DNA of 64,000 nucleotides from JAUIAI01 sp049680625 (GCA_049680625.1 JBAUID010000058.1:86728-150727); one strand, 5' to 3'. Shown: positions 25,217 to 34,490, numbered from the stretch's first letter. Made by a program: numbers and translations. Notes: a model not told the origin generated them from the letters alone.

Positions 25217-27352
25217 TTGCATCCTGAAACCCACCTATCCGCCCTCGGTTGGCCCAGCCAACTCAGTCGCCATCTGCTAATTTGCTTTATTGCCTTGCTG
25301 GTATTGATCCTCGTTGGCTGTGGCGGTAGTTCCGCTGTTAGCGGAACCGGCGGCGGCGAGGGCGGTGAACAAGCTGGTGAACAAGCTGGTGAACAAGTTG
25401 TTGCCACCAATCTGATCGCAATGGATGGCGGATGGCTGACCTGGTCGGGTCAGGACACCGGGATCTCAGTCGATGCAGACGGATTTCTGGTTTTGCCGCC
25501 TGCGGTGTCGGCCGGTCAGGACTACATATATGGCGTTCAGGAGTTTCCCAGCGAACTAACTGCCGGGACTCAATACAAGTTGGAGCTGTCAACCACCGAT
25601 GCTCAGGCAAAGGTGCTTATCTTTTTGCGTGACGTCAACGGATTCAACGTCCCGCTAACCGAGTTCAGCGGATCAACCAAAGACTACGGTTCCGTTTCGG
25701 GTGCTGGTACGCTGCTGTTTACCGCGCCGGCGGATGTCAATTCGGTCATCGTTCAGGTTCAGGCGGGCTGGCGCGCAAGCCAACCGACCCGATTGATGGT
25801 CCAGGTTACAGAACAAGATTCGGCCATTGGTGGTGACGGCGGCACAGCCGGGGGTGGTGATACATCCGGTGAGTCCCCAGGTGGCGCGAACAGTTTGCTC
25901 GATCTGAGCGGCCAGTGGCTGACCTGGGCGGGCGCAGAAAGTGGCATTCAATACGACGCGAGCACGGGTCAATTGGTGTTAGCACCGGTGCCCGGAGGTC
26001 AGCGGGTTGGCGTCAGACGGTATACAGTCGCACTTGATTCTGGCCGGGAATACACCGCGATCATCGATGCGTCCAATTCTGGTGCGACCGCACGGTTTTT
26101 CCTGAACGACAGTGTCGGTGGTGTGAACTATGTTCATGCTGATACCGGCCTGAGTCGTAATTGGCACGAAGTTCGCAATTCTGCGCCGTTGCGCTTTGTC
26201 CCCCCAGCCGGTGTAACCTCAATTGATGTACAGGTGCAAGGGCCGTGGCAGGCGATTGATTCAACAACAGTTGGCTTAAGCTTGTCCGATACCGGGGCCG
26301 CAAGCGTCGACAACGGCGGCGGCACAGATAACGGCGGCGGCACAGACAACGGCGGCGGCACAGACAACGGCGGCGGCACAGACAACGGCGGCGGCACAGA
26401 CAACGGCGGTGGAAACTCAGGCAATCGCCCGCGTGTGGCCATTTTAACCGACATCAATTACTCCGGCGGCGATCCGGACGACTCCCAGTCCATGATCCAC
26501 ATCCTCTGGTATGCAGACCAGCTGGATATCCGAACCATCATTCCCGACAAATGGAGTGGTGGTGGCTATCAGGCGACAATTGATGCGATTTCTGCCTACG
26601 AGGCGGACTACAACACCTATGGTATGAGTGCTAAGGGGTATCCGACACCGGCACAGTTGCGCGGTCGCGTTGCCACTAACGAGCCCAATGCGATCAGCCG
26701 GCTGATCAGTGAGGCTGATGCTTCATCTGAGCCCTTGTATGTATTGATTTGGGGCGGCATGACTATCTTGCGTGACGCGCTTTATCAGCGTCCCGACCTT
26801 TCGTCCAAGTTGCGGGTGATGACAATTGCGTCTGCCCAGCACTACACCGGCAACTGCAGTTCGCCGAACTGGAACGGAGACGGCCGCAACGACATCTTTT
26901 TTGACTCCCGCTTTGACAACCTGTGGTGGGTAGAAAGTAACTGGACATATAACGGCATGTTTGATGGACCACGGCCTGTCGAAATGCTCAATATCATGAC
27001 CGGCTACGGCACCATGGGCTGGAAAATGAAAGACGTGGTTCGGGCATTCGGGTGGGCGCAGTATTTTCGCGCAGGTGATACACCAACTGTCTTGTACCTG
27101 ATTGACCCCTCAAACAATCTCGACGACCCCACCCAGGGCAGTTGGGCAGGGCAATTCACCCGTCCATTAGGTAATAGGCCTAATTTCTACGCCGATTCCT
27201 CCGGTGGTGTTAACTGGGATTATGCGAACCCATGTAACACCTGGGGCCAGAAGGATCAGGTTTATAACTATAGTAAAAATACGCTTGAATCGCGTCGCGA
27301 GAATATGTACTCGGCGCTGTTGAACAAGCTGAACTGGATCTACGGAAGATAG
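25217..27352 (+). CDS. Lipoprotein with two N-terminal beta modules and a DUF1593 (Sde182-type) domain
   Basis: This is a predicted surface or periplasmic lipoprotein of 711 residues. A signal segment (LLICFIALLVLILVGC) ends in the lipobox LVGC, followed by GGSS. Then come a GEQA repeat, module 1 (25421-25813), module 2 (25895-26290), a linker of six Asn-Gly-rich repeats, and a C-terminal ~300 residues. The last part matches DUF1593: LTDINYSGGDPDDSQSM, YVLIWGGMTILRDAL, NLWWVESNWTYNGMF and GDTPTVLYLI. DUF1593 has a nucleoside-hydrolase-like fold and was described in a Saccharophagus cellulose-binding protein, so glycan binding or hydrolysis is inferred. Start is uncertain: TTG 25217 gives a normal signal peptide, while GTG 24989 adds 76 residues. 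A close paralogue follows. Confidence 0.75.
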   Translation: MHPETHLSALGWPSQLSRHLLICFIALLVLILVGCGGSSAVSGTGGGEGGEQAGEQAGEQVVATNLIAMDGGWLTWSGQDTGISVDADGFLVLPPAVSAGQDYIYGVQEFPSELTAGTQYKLELSTTDAQAKVLIFLRDVNGFNVPLTEFSGSTKDYGSVSGAGTLLFTAPADVNSVIVQVQAGWRASQPTRLMVQVTEQDSAIGGDGGTAGGGDTSGESPGGANSLLDLSGQWLTWAGAESGIQYDASTGQLVLAPVPGGQRVGVRRYTVALDSGREYTAIIDASNSGATARFFLNDSVGGVNYVHADTGLSRNWHEVRNSAPLRFVPPAGVTSIDVQVQGPWQAIDSTTVGLSLSDTGAASVDNGGGTDNGGGTDNGGGTDNGGGTDNGGGTDNGGGNSGNRPRVAILTDINYSGGDPDDSQSMIHILWYADQLDIRTIIPDKWSGGGYQATIDAISAYEADYNTYGMSAKGYPTPAQLRGRVATNEPNAISRLISEADASSEPLYVLIWGGMTILRDALYQRPDLSSKLRVMTIASAQHYTGNCSSPNWNGDGRNDIFFDSRFDNLWWVESNWTYNGMFDGPRPVEMLNIMTGYGTMGWKMKDVVRAFGWAQYFRAGDTPTVLYLIDPSNNLDDPTQGSWAGQFTRPLGNRPNFYADSSGGVNWDYANPCNTWGQKDQVYNYSKNTLESRRENMYSALLNKLNWIYGR
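25364..25399 (+). repeat. Three 12-bp tandem repeats encoding GEQA
   Basis: GGTGAACAAGCT is repeated three times (last copy ends TT). It is in frame, just after the lipobox, and encodes a short hydrophilic tether. Confidence 0.85.
26309..26416 (+). repeat. Six 18-bp tandem repeats encoding a DNGGGT linker
   Basis: The unit GACAACGGCGGCGGCACA occurs six times; unit 2 differs by one base and unit 6 is degenerate. It encodes an Asp-Asn-Gly-Gly-Gly-Thr linker between module 2 and the DUF1593 domain. Confidence 0.9.
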
Positions 27353-27412
27353 TGCTCGCGTGCCGTCGTTAGATTACGAATTTCAACGACAGCGTTTACG
27401 GAGAATATCAAA

Positions 27413-29599
27413 ATGCCTAATTCAGGCTCCTATTTCGACACGCCTGTTGGCTTGCCGAAGCTGGCGGATTGCGCCAGCAAACTGACAAACCGAGCGCTTT
27501 CCTGCGTGGCAATGTTCACCACGCTATTGGTGGTGTCGGCATGTGGCGGCAGCGGCAGTGGTGAGGGCGTCAACAGCGGTGCAACTGACACCCCAGCCGC
27601 CCGGGTGAGCGTATCAGTCACCGCTAGTGGTGGGGTTGAAAAAGCCTCAACCAATCTGACTGACGGATCGCAGCAATGGTCAACCTGGTCTGGAAATCCG
27701 ACACAGATCTATTACGATTGGGATGCCGGTGCGCTGCGAATCCCGACTAATGGTCAGGATCTTGCTCTTGCCGTTCAGCGGTATGATCGGCCGCTTTCCG
27801 CAGGTACTACTTATACGCTTCAGGTCGATTCCGACGACAATGGCGCGCGCGCGCTGATGTTTCTGTTCGACTCGAATGGGTCGGTTGTTCGAATCAATGG
27901 CACTGACTTGGTGGCATCGAAAAATGCACCAGCCACTTTCGTAGCGCCCGGAAATATTGCCGGGTTTTTTCTGCAGGTTCAGAACGCGTGGCGTGCCAAT
28001 AGTGATACTTTGCTTAACGCACAGTTGTCCGATGGCCCGTCGTTTGACGTTGATGTCTCAGGAACTGCCATCGGTACTGAATTGGTGGGGCTGAATGGCG
28101 CCTGGGATAACTGGTCAAACGAAGACACCGGGGTGTATCACGATAGCGGCGCAGGTCACCTCGTGATTCCCGCGCCTCATTCCTGGGAGTCGAATCGTAT
28201 CGGGGTGCAGCGTTTTTATGCGCCACTAGATGCCGGAACCGAGTATGAGTTAACAGCATCTTCCGTATCGGATGCACAAGCGTCAGTTATCCTCTTTTTG
28301 TACAACGCTGCCGGGCAGACATTTGGCTTTACGGATTCATCTGGCACTTACCGAAACTGGTTGACAGCAGCCGGATCGGAAAAGCTGAGGTTTTATCCTC
28401 CCGCTGGTGTTTCTGGTTTTGCGATTCAGGTTCAAAGTAGGTATCGCGCATCTGCGACAACCACGATTCGACCGAGTCTTCAACCCGTTGTCGCTGGGAC
28501 TGGTAATGGCAATACGAATAATGATGGTTCCGATACCGATTCAGGCAACACCGATTCAGGCAACACAGACTCAGGCAACACAGACTCAGGCAACACAGAC
28601 TCTGGAAGTACGGATTCTGCCAACACCGGTGGCAATACCGCCGGCGGTGGCAACAATGGGTCTTCACGACCGCGAGTTGTTGTTGTAACCGACGCCAACT
28701 ACAGCGGTGGTGACCCGGACGATAAGCAGTCGCTGGCGCACATGATGTGGTATGCCAATGAGCTCGATATTCGAGGCATTGTTCCGCAGTTATGGAACGG
28801 GCAGGGGCATACAGTCGCCATGGAAAGCCTGAACGCGTACGAGCAGGATTACTACGCTTACGGTTTGTCCGGCAAAGGGTTTCCAACCCCGCAAGAAATC
28901 AAAAACCGGGTGCCGTATACCCAGTCGGCCGGTATCGATCTGATCATTCGCGAAGCGGACGCATCAAGTGAGCCTCTTTATGTCTTGCTGTGGGGTGAGA
29001 TGACCCCTGTTCGGGATGTTCTTTACAAGCGCCCGGACCTTGTTTCCAAGCTGCGCCTGTTGTCGATCGCCAGCGACCGAATGGCTGATTCGGGTAACTG
29101 CAGCCGGGTCAACTGGAACGGCGGCGGGCGCAACGACATTTTCAAGGACGGTCGCTTTAATAATCTGTGGTGGGTCGAAAGCAACTGGACCTACAACGGT
29201 ATGTTCGATGGTGATCGCCCGCGCCAGATCCTGGAGCAAATCTCTGGTTACGGCAGTCTTGGCTGGTACCAGAAGCAGGCCGTCAGTGGCGTTTCCTGGG
29301 CTCAGTACTTCCGCGCCGGCGACACACCGACAGTGCTCTATCTGATCGACCCGAACAACAACCTGGAAAATCCGAGTCAGGGCAGTTGGGCGGGGCAGTT
29401 TCATCGACCCTTCCCGGGGCAGCGACCTAACTATTACGCTGACTCTGCCGGTGGCCTGGGCTGGGACTACGCAAACCCGTGTAATACCTGGGGCCTCATG
29501 AACCAGGTCTACAACGCCAGCAAAGACACGATGGCGCGGCAGCGTGAATCCATGTACTCGGCGATGATTGGCAAGCTTAACTGGATCTACGGGCGCTGA
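27413..29599 (+). CDS. Second lipoprotein with two N-terminal beta modules and a DUF1593 domain (tandem paralogue)
   Basis: This is a 728-residue paralogue of the preceding gene with the same order of parts. Its signal segment ends in the lipobox VSAC (near residue 44, then GGSGSG). Module 1 spans about 27650-28025 and module 2 about 28084-28475. A Ser/Asn/Thr-rich repeat linker follows, then the DUF1593 domain (VTDANYSGGDPDDKQSL, VLLWGEMTPVRDVLY, NLWWVESNWTYNGMF, GDTPTVLYLIDPNNNL). ATG 27413 has GGAG about 10 nt upstream. The catalytic-like domain is much more similar between the two proteins than the modules and linkers, which points to tandem duplication followed by divergence of the N-terminal parts. 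It probably acts on carbohydrate outside the cytoplasm; the substrate is unknown. Confidence 0.8.
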   Translation: MPNSGSYFDTPVGLPKLADCASKLTNRALSCVAMFTTLLVVSACGGSGSGEGVNSGATDTPAARVSVSVTASGGVEKASTNLTDGSQQWSTWSGNPTQIYYDWDAGALRIPTNGQDLALAVQRYDRPLSAGTTYTLQVDSDDNGARALMFLFDSNGSVVRINGTDLVASKNAPATFVAPGNIAGFFLQVQNAWRANSDTLLNAQLSDGPSFDVDVSGTAIGTELVGLNGAWDNWSNEDTGVYHDSGAGHLVIPAPHSWESNRIGVQRFYAPLDAGTEYELTASSVSDAQASVILFLYNAAGQTFGFTDSSGTYRNWLTAAGSEKLRFYPPAGVSGFAIQVQSRYRASATTTIRPSLQPVVAGTGNGNTNNDGSDTDSGNTDSGNTDSGNTDSGNTDSGSTDSANTGGNTAGGGNNGSSRPRVVVVTDANYSGGDPDDKQSLAHMMWYANELDIRGIVPQLWNGQGHTVAMESLNAYEQDYYAYGLSGKGFPTPQEIKNRVPYTQSAGIDLIIREADASSEPLYVLLWGEMTPVRDVLYKRPDLVSKLRLLSIASDRMADSGNCSRVNWNGGGRNDIFKDGRFNNLWWVESNWTYNGMFDGDRPRQILEQISGYGSLGWYQKQAVSGVSWAQYFRAGDTPTVLYLIDPNNNLENPSQGSWAGQFHRPFPGQRPNYYADSAGGLGWDYANPCNTWGLMNQVYNASKDTMARQRESMYSAMIGKLNWIYGR
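28538..28627 (+). repeat. Six 15-bp tandem repeats encoding a DSGNT linker
   Basis: Units of the form GATTCAGGCAACACC occur six times; the last two are degenerate. They encode Asp-Ser-Gly-Asn-Thr repeats at the same linker position as the 18-bp repeats of the upstream paralogue, but with an unrelated unit. Confidence 0.9.
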
Positions 29600-29656
29600 T
29601 CAGGTTCTGCTCTACGGTAAGTTAAGGCCGACCGCTCTGGTGGCCTGAATGTTGGT

Positions 29657-29681
29657 CGGTTGCACTGATTCAGCGCAACCG
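29657..29681 (+). terminator. Possible terminator hairpin after the second DUF1593 gene
   Basis: CGGTTGC (29657-29663) and GCAACCG (29675-29681) form a 7-bp stem 58 nt after the stop. There is no clear T tract, so it may be only a structured spacer. The remaining sequence up to the carbonic anhydrase start (29816) shows no gene. Confidence 0.3.
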
Positions 29682-29815
29682 GCCAAGTTCTGACAAAATC
29701 CAGCTTCGATTGATCCAAGTGAGCGCTCGATGGCGACTTTTTGTCCCGGCCTTTTTCCGGTCTTCCCTGCTTTTTATCCTCGTTTTTGCGTGGGCATGCC
29801 CAAGTGTGGGCGTCA

Positions 29816-30463
29816 ATGATTTCGTCCGCAGAAGCACTTGACCGACTTCGGCAGGGCAATACCCGCTTCGAACGCGGTGAACTCGCCCGCGTCCTGTTGA
29901 CCAACTCTGAAACCCGAAATCGACTCGTGGCTGAGCAAGCGCCGTTTGCAGTTGTTCTGGGCTGTTCAGATTCCCGGGCTCCGGCTGAAGTTGTTTTTGA
30001 TCAAGGTCTGGGGGACTTGTTTGTTATCCGGGTAGCCGGCAACGTGGTGTCGCCGTCCCAAATTGCCAGCGTTGAGTTTGCTGTCGCCCGATTTGGCACA
30101 CCGCTGGTTGTTGTCATGGGGCACACCCGATGTGGGGCGGTTGCCGCCACGATCGAAGAACTATTGCTGCCGCCGGCGGATCGTTCCGCCACAATGCATG
30201 CCATCGTAGATCGGATTCGACCGGCAGTTGAAGTCCTGATGGATACCGATATTGGCAAAAACGCCGAGGCTTTGTCCTACCATGCGATTCGCGCCAATAT
30301 TCGGCTTGCGACCGATCACCTACGCCATGGTTCGCGCGTAATCGAAGAACAAATTCAACGGGACGAATTACTTATTGTCGGCGCTGAGTACTCGATCGAA
30401 AGCGGTCGGGTGGATTTTTTTGATATTCCGGGCCCGTACCCGGAAGGTTGGGGTACTACATGA
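29816..30463 (+). CDS. Beta-class carbonic anhydrase
   Basis: This enzyme interconverts CO2 and bicarbonate using zinc. The 215-residue product has the zinc ligands Cys50 (LGCSDSRAPAE), His103 and Cys106 (MGHTRCGAVAA) and the catalytic Asp52-Arg54 pair. FVIRVAGNVVSP is also typical of the class. ATG 29816 is chosen because family similarity begins at MISSAEALDRLRQGN; the longer reading from 29741 adds a hydrophobic stretch with no match. The stop overlaps the start of the deacylase gene (ATGA), so the two are translationally coupled. Confidence 0.93.
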   Translation: MISSAEALDRLRQGNTRFERGELARVLLTNSETRNRLVAEQAPFAVVLGCSDSRAPAEVVFDQGLGDLFVIRVAGNVVSPSQIASVEFAVARFGTPLVVVMGHTRCGAVAATIEELLLPPADRSATMHAIVDRIRPAVEVLMDTDIGKNAEALSYHAIRANIRLATDHLRHGSRVIEEQIQRDELLIVGAEYSIESGRVDFFDIPGPYPEGWGTT

Positions 30464-32154
30464 TTGATTTGCAAATTCGTAACGCCACTGTTTTTGACGG
30501 TGCAGGTGGTCAGGGCTTGATTCAACATGTTGGGGTCGATAACGGTCGCATAGTGTCTGTTGGCTCTGAGACGCAGGCTGCCCGCGACATTATTGACGCG
30601 GCCGGGTTGGCCTTAATGCCGGGTATTATCGATAACCACACCCACTATGACGCCCAGGTTACCTGGGACCGTCTCGTCTCCCCGTCACCGCGCCTGGGGG
30701 TTACCACTGCGGTTATCGGAAATTGTGGGTTTACTATTGCGCCCTGTCGGCCCGGGGACCGCGACCTGATTATGCGCAACCTCACTCAGGTGGAAGGGAT
30801 GTCAATGGACGTCCTGCGAGCCGGTATCGACTGGCAGTTCGAGTCTGTGCCCGAATACCTCGATTTTCTTGAGCAGCAGGGTTGCCTGATTAATCTGGCG
30901 GCCTTTGTCGGTCATTCGTCGGTACGCACCTACGTTATGGGTGATGATGCCGCGCGCCGGGAAGCTACCCCGGATGAGATTCATCAAATGCACACCTTGG
31001 TCATTGACGGGTTAAAAGCCGGGGCCATTGGCTTTGCAACCTCAACTTCGCCGGCTCACAACGGTCATGGTGGATTGCCGATGCCCTCGCGCCTGGCTGA
31101 TACCGTTGAGATGGAAACTCTTGTTCAAACCGTTGGGGAGGTTGGCCACGGCGTATTTATGCTGACCAAAGGTGGGCATACGCCAATTCCGTGGCTTGAA
31201 GAATTGGCGTCCCGAACCGGTCGCCCGGTGGTCATTGCGGCGATTCTTCACAATAGCACTAACCCACGGGTGGTCTTTGATGACCTTGACGCAATTGAAG
31301 CGGGGCGTCAGCGCGGCCGAGAAATGTACGGTGCAATCTCGCCGTGCCCGCTGACTAACGATTTCACGCTTAAATCCCCGTATCCGGTCGAAGGCCTGGT
31401 TGCCTGGAAACCGGCGCTGGGCAAGAGTGGCGAAGCATTAAAAGCAGTATTGTCGGACCCCGATTTCCGACGGGCTGTGCGTGAAGAAATTTCGCAACCC
31501 GCGAGCTTTCGGCTGTTCAACGCCGAGTGGGACAAGGTCAACGTAGTTGAGACCAGTCTTGCCCATAACGCGAGCCTTGAGCAGCGATTTATCGCTGATA
31601 TTGCCGCTGAGCGTAATGCCGACCCGCTTGACGTTTTGCTCGACCTGGCCATAGAAGAAGATCTTGCCACAGTGTTTTCCGCTGTTCTTCTTAATTCCGA
31701 TGAATCGGCCGTGGGTCAAATGTTGAACCATCCCGCTTCCCTGGTGTCGTTGTCCGACGCCGGCGCACACCTGACCTTTTTCAACGATGCCGGCTTCGGA
31801 CTGCATTTGCTTGGTCATTGGGTTCGGGAGTTAAAAGTTCTGGAACTTGGTGAGGCAATTGCTGCGCTGACCAGCAAACCGGCCGCGATATTTGGTTTTA
31901 CGGATCGTGGCAGTATTCAGGTCGGTTATCACGCTGACCTGATGTTGTTTGACCCGGCAACAATCGGGCGTGGCCCCAAATACCGGACTCATGATTTGCC
32001 AGGTAGTGGCACGCGGTTAATGACTGACCCGGTTGGAATTCACGGAGTGTGGGTTTCTGGAGTACGAATCGTTGGCGAAGACGGCAATCTGGTTCACCAT
32101 GCTAAAGATTCCCTGCCTGGGCGTCTGATCCGGTTCGGGTCACACCAAGTTTAA
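30460..32154 (+). CDS. N-acyl-D-amino-acid deacylase family amidohydrolase
   Basis: This is a metal-dependent amidohydrolase of 564 residues. It has an N-terminal beta-sandwich start (DLQIRNATVFDGAGG), the HxH-type metal site in LMPGIIDNHTHYDAQVTWD, the GNCGFTIAPC motif typical of D-aminoacylases, and the C-terminal DAGAHLTFFNDAGFGLHLLG. D-aminoacylases free D-amino acids from N-acyl forms, but related enzymes act on dihydropyrimidines and other ring amides, so the substrate is inferred. It overlaps the carbonic anhydrase stop by 4 nt and is followed by the amino acid decarboxylase after 42 nt. Confidence 0.87.
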   Translation: MIDLQIRNATVFDGAGGQGLIQHVGVDNGRIVSVGSETQAARDIIDAAGLALMPGIIDNHTHYDAQVTWDRLVSPSPRLGVTTAVIGNCGFTIAPCRPGDRDLIMRNLTQVEGMSMDVLRAGIDWQFESVPEYLDFLEQQGCLINLAAFVGHSSVRTYVMGDDAARREATPDEIHQMHTLVIDGLKAGAIGFATSTSPAHNGHGGLPMPSRLADTVEMETLVQTVGEVGHGVFMLTKGGHTPIPWLEELASRTGRPVVIAAILHNSTNPRVVFDDLDAIEAGRQRGREMYGAISPCPLTNDFTLKSPYPVEGLVAWKPALGKSGEALKAVLSDPDFRRAVREEISQPASFRLFNAEWDKVNVVETSLAHNASLEQRFIADIAAERNADPLDVLLDLAIEEDLATVFSAVLLNSDESAVGQMLNHPASLVSLSDAGAHLTFFNDAGFGLHLLGHWVRELKVLELGEAIAALTSKPAAIFGFTDRGSIQVGYHADLMLFDPATIGRGPKYRTHDLPGSGTRLMTDPVGIHGVWVSGVRIVGEDGNLVHHAKDSLPGRLIRFGSHQV

Positions 32155-32160
32155 ACTGTC

Positions 32161-32176
32161 GCCCGGACTTCCGGGC
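32161..32176 (+). other. Short GC-rich hairpin between deacylase and decarboxylase genes
   Basis: GCCCGG and CCGGGC pair around a 4-nt loop within the 42-nt spacer. A second small stem (CTCT and AGAG) follows before the decarboxylase ATG. No T tract is present; this may be a weak attenuator or an mRNA processing structure. Confidence 0.35.
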
Positions 32177-32196
32177 TCTACGCAAAGAGCGTCCCC

Positions 32197-34452
32197 ATGA
32201 AGTTTCGGTTCCCCATAGTAATTATTGACGAAGACTGGCGCTCGGATTCGGCCAGTGGCCTGGGGATTCGTGCGCTTGGTAAAGCGTTGGAAGACCAGGA
32301 TATGGAGGTCATTGGCGGATTTACCTACTACGATGTTTCGATGGTGGCCAACCAGGCGGCACGGGCGTCAGCTTTTATCGTTTCTATCGACGACGAAGAG
32401 ATATTTGAGGAAGGAGAAGACAACAAGGCTATTGACGATCTGCGCGCGTTTATCGGCGAGACCCGGCGTCGAAACGAACATGTGCCGATTTTCTTGTTTG
32501 GTGAGACCAAGACGTCACGCCATATTCCCAGCGATATCCTGCGCGAGTTGCATGGTTTTATTCACATGTTTGAAGACACGCCGGAGTTTGTGGCGCGTTA
32601 CATCATTCGTGAAGCCAATGCTTACCTGAATTCAGTGGCACCTCCCTTTTTCAAGGCCCTTGTCCACTATGCTAATGACGGTTCTTACTCCTGGCATTGC
32701 CCGGGGCACTCAGGCGGGGTGGCTTTTCTAAAAGCCCCGGTGGGTCAGATGTTTCACCAGTTCTTTGGCGAAAACATGTTGCGCGCCGACGTTTGCAACG
32801 CAGTGGACGAGCTTGGTCAGCTTTTAGATCACACCGGGCCGGTGGCCGCGTCCGAGAACAATGCGGCGCGGATATTTCAGGCCGATCACTTGTTTTTTGT
32901 GACCAACGGAACCTCGACGTCAAACAAGATTGTCTGGCACGCGAGCGTGGGAACCGACGATGTTGTACTCGTTGACCGAAATTGTCACAAATCGGTGCTT
33001 CATGCGATTGTAATGACTGGCACCATACCGATCTTTCTGCAGCCCACCCGAAATCACCTCGGTATTATCGGCCCGATATCGCGCAGTGAGTTTGAGCCAG
33101 AAAATATACAGAAAAAAATTGACGCTCACCCGCTGATTAAAAACAAGTCGGTTAAGCCTCAGGTAATGACAATCACCCAGTCGACCTATGATGGCGTTTT
33201 ATACAACGTTGAGACCATCAAAAAAGTGATGGGCAACTACGTTGAGAACCTGCACTTTGATGAGGCCTGGCTGCCGCATGCGGCGTTCCATCCGTTCTAC
33301 CATGAGTTTCACGCAATTGCGGAGAATCGCCCCCGCAGTGAAAATGCGATGGTTTTTTCAACCCAGTCGACCCATAAACTGCTCGCGGGTTTATCCCAGG
33401 CGTCACAGATTCTTGTGCAGGAGCCGACCAATCGTAAGCTCGATAAACATCGGTTTAACGAAGCCTATCTGATGCATACGTCAACCAGTCCGCAGTACGC
33501 GATTATCGCTTCCTGCGACGTGGCTGCCGCAATGATGGAGCCGCCGGGTGGCAAAGCCCTGGTTGAAGAGTCTATTTTTGAAGCGTTGGAGTTCCGGCGC
33601 GCGATGCGCAAAGTATCCCGGGAGTACGCTGATTCATGGTGGTTTACGGTATGGGGGCCAAAGAACCAGTCGGATAACGGCATCGGCGAACGTGAAGACT
33701 GGTTTTTACGGTCTAACGACAAGTGGCATGGTTTCGGAAAGCTGGCCGCAAACTTCAACATGCTGGATCCGATCAAGGCCACGCTGGTTACGCCGGGTAT
33801 GGATATCAATGGCCGATTCGACAAAGAAGGCATTCCGGCATCTATCGTAACCAAGTATCTCAGCGAACACGGGGTTGTGGTCGAGAAAACCGGTTTGTAT
33901 TCGTTTTTTGTGATGTTCACCATCGGGATCACCAAGGGGCGCTGGAATACCTTGCTCACCGAATTGCAGCAATTCAAAAGTGATTACGATCAGAACCAGC
34001 CCCTGTGGCGGGTGATGCCCGAGTTTGTGGTGGCCCATCCACAATACGAACGTGTGGGTTTGAAAGACCTTGCCCAGCGAATTCACCAGGCTTACCGGGA
34101 ACACAACGTGGCTAAAGTCACCACGGAAATGTACTTGTCGCAAATGCAACCTGCGATGCGACCCAGTGATGCGTTCGAATGTCTGGCTCACCGCAAAGTG
34201 GAGCGGGTTCCGATTGACGAGCTGGAAGGGCGCATAACAACAATGCTTGTTACCCCGTACCCACCGGGGATTCCATTGTTGATTCCGGGCGAGCGCTTCA
34301 ATCGCGCAATTGTCGAATATCTGCAATTCGCGCGCGCATTTAACCAGGGGTTTCCAGGGTTCGTGACTGACGTCCACGGCCTGGTAGTTGAAGAAGAAAA
34401 CGGGGTCAAGAACTATTACGTGGACTGCGTCGAAAAATCCCGCGAGCCGTAG
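32197..34452 (+). CDS. Orn/Lys/Arg decarboxylase (PLP-dependent, fold type I)
   Basis: This enzyme decarboxylates a basic amino acid to a polyamine or diamine, consuming a proton. The 751-residue product has the N-terminal wing (flavodoxin-like) domain (1-130), the PLP-binding major domain with WHCPGHSGG, and TNGTSTSNKIV. The aspartate motif is LHFDEAWLPHAAF, and the Schiff-base lysine lies in STQSTHKLLAGLSQASQ. The C-terminal domain follows. Length is close to AdiA (755) and greater than the ornithine or lysine enzymes, but substrate choice cannot be fixed from motifs. No antiporter gene lies next to it, so a biosynthetic role is as likely as acid resistance. Confidence 0.9.
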   Translation: MKFRFPIVIIDEDWRSDSASGLGIRALGKALEDQDMEVIGGFTYYDVSMVANQAARASAFIVSIDDEEIFEEGEDNKAIDDLRAFIGETRRRNEHVPIFLFGETKTSRHIPSDILRELHGFIHMFEDTPEFVARYIIREANAYLNSVAPPFFKALVHYANDGSYSWHCPGHSGGVAFLKAPVGQMFHQFFGENMLRADVCNAVDELGQLLDHTGPVAASENNAARIFQADHLFFVTNGTSTSNKIVWHASVGTDDVVLVDRNCHKSVLHAIVMTGTIPIFLQPTRNHLGIIGPISRSEFEPENIQKKIDAHPLIKNKSVKPQVMTITQSTYDGVLYNVETIKKVMGNYVENLHFDEAWLPHAAFHPFYHEFHAIAENRPRSENAMVFSTQSTHKLLAGLSQASQILVQEPTNRKLDKHRFNEAYLMHTSTSPQYAIIASCDVAAAMMEPPGGKALVEESIFEALEFRRAMRKVSREYADSWWFTVWGPKNQSDNGIGEREDWFLRSNDKWHGFGKLAANFNMLDPIKATLVTPGMDINGRFDKEGIPASIVTKYLSEHGVVVEKTGLYSFFVMFTIGITKGRWNTLLTELQQFKSDYDQNQPLWRVMPEFVVAHPQYERVGLKDLAQRIHQAYREHNVAKVTTEMYLSQMQPAMRPSDAFECLAHRKVERVPIDELEGRITTMLVTPYPPGIPLLIPGERFNRAIVEYLQFARAFNQGFPGFVTDVHGLVVEEENGVKNYYVDCVEKSREP

Positions 34453-34490
34453 AAATACCATTGACGATCGAGGAGTGCCCGTTTGCCGGT

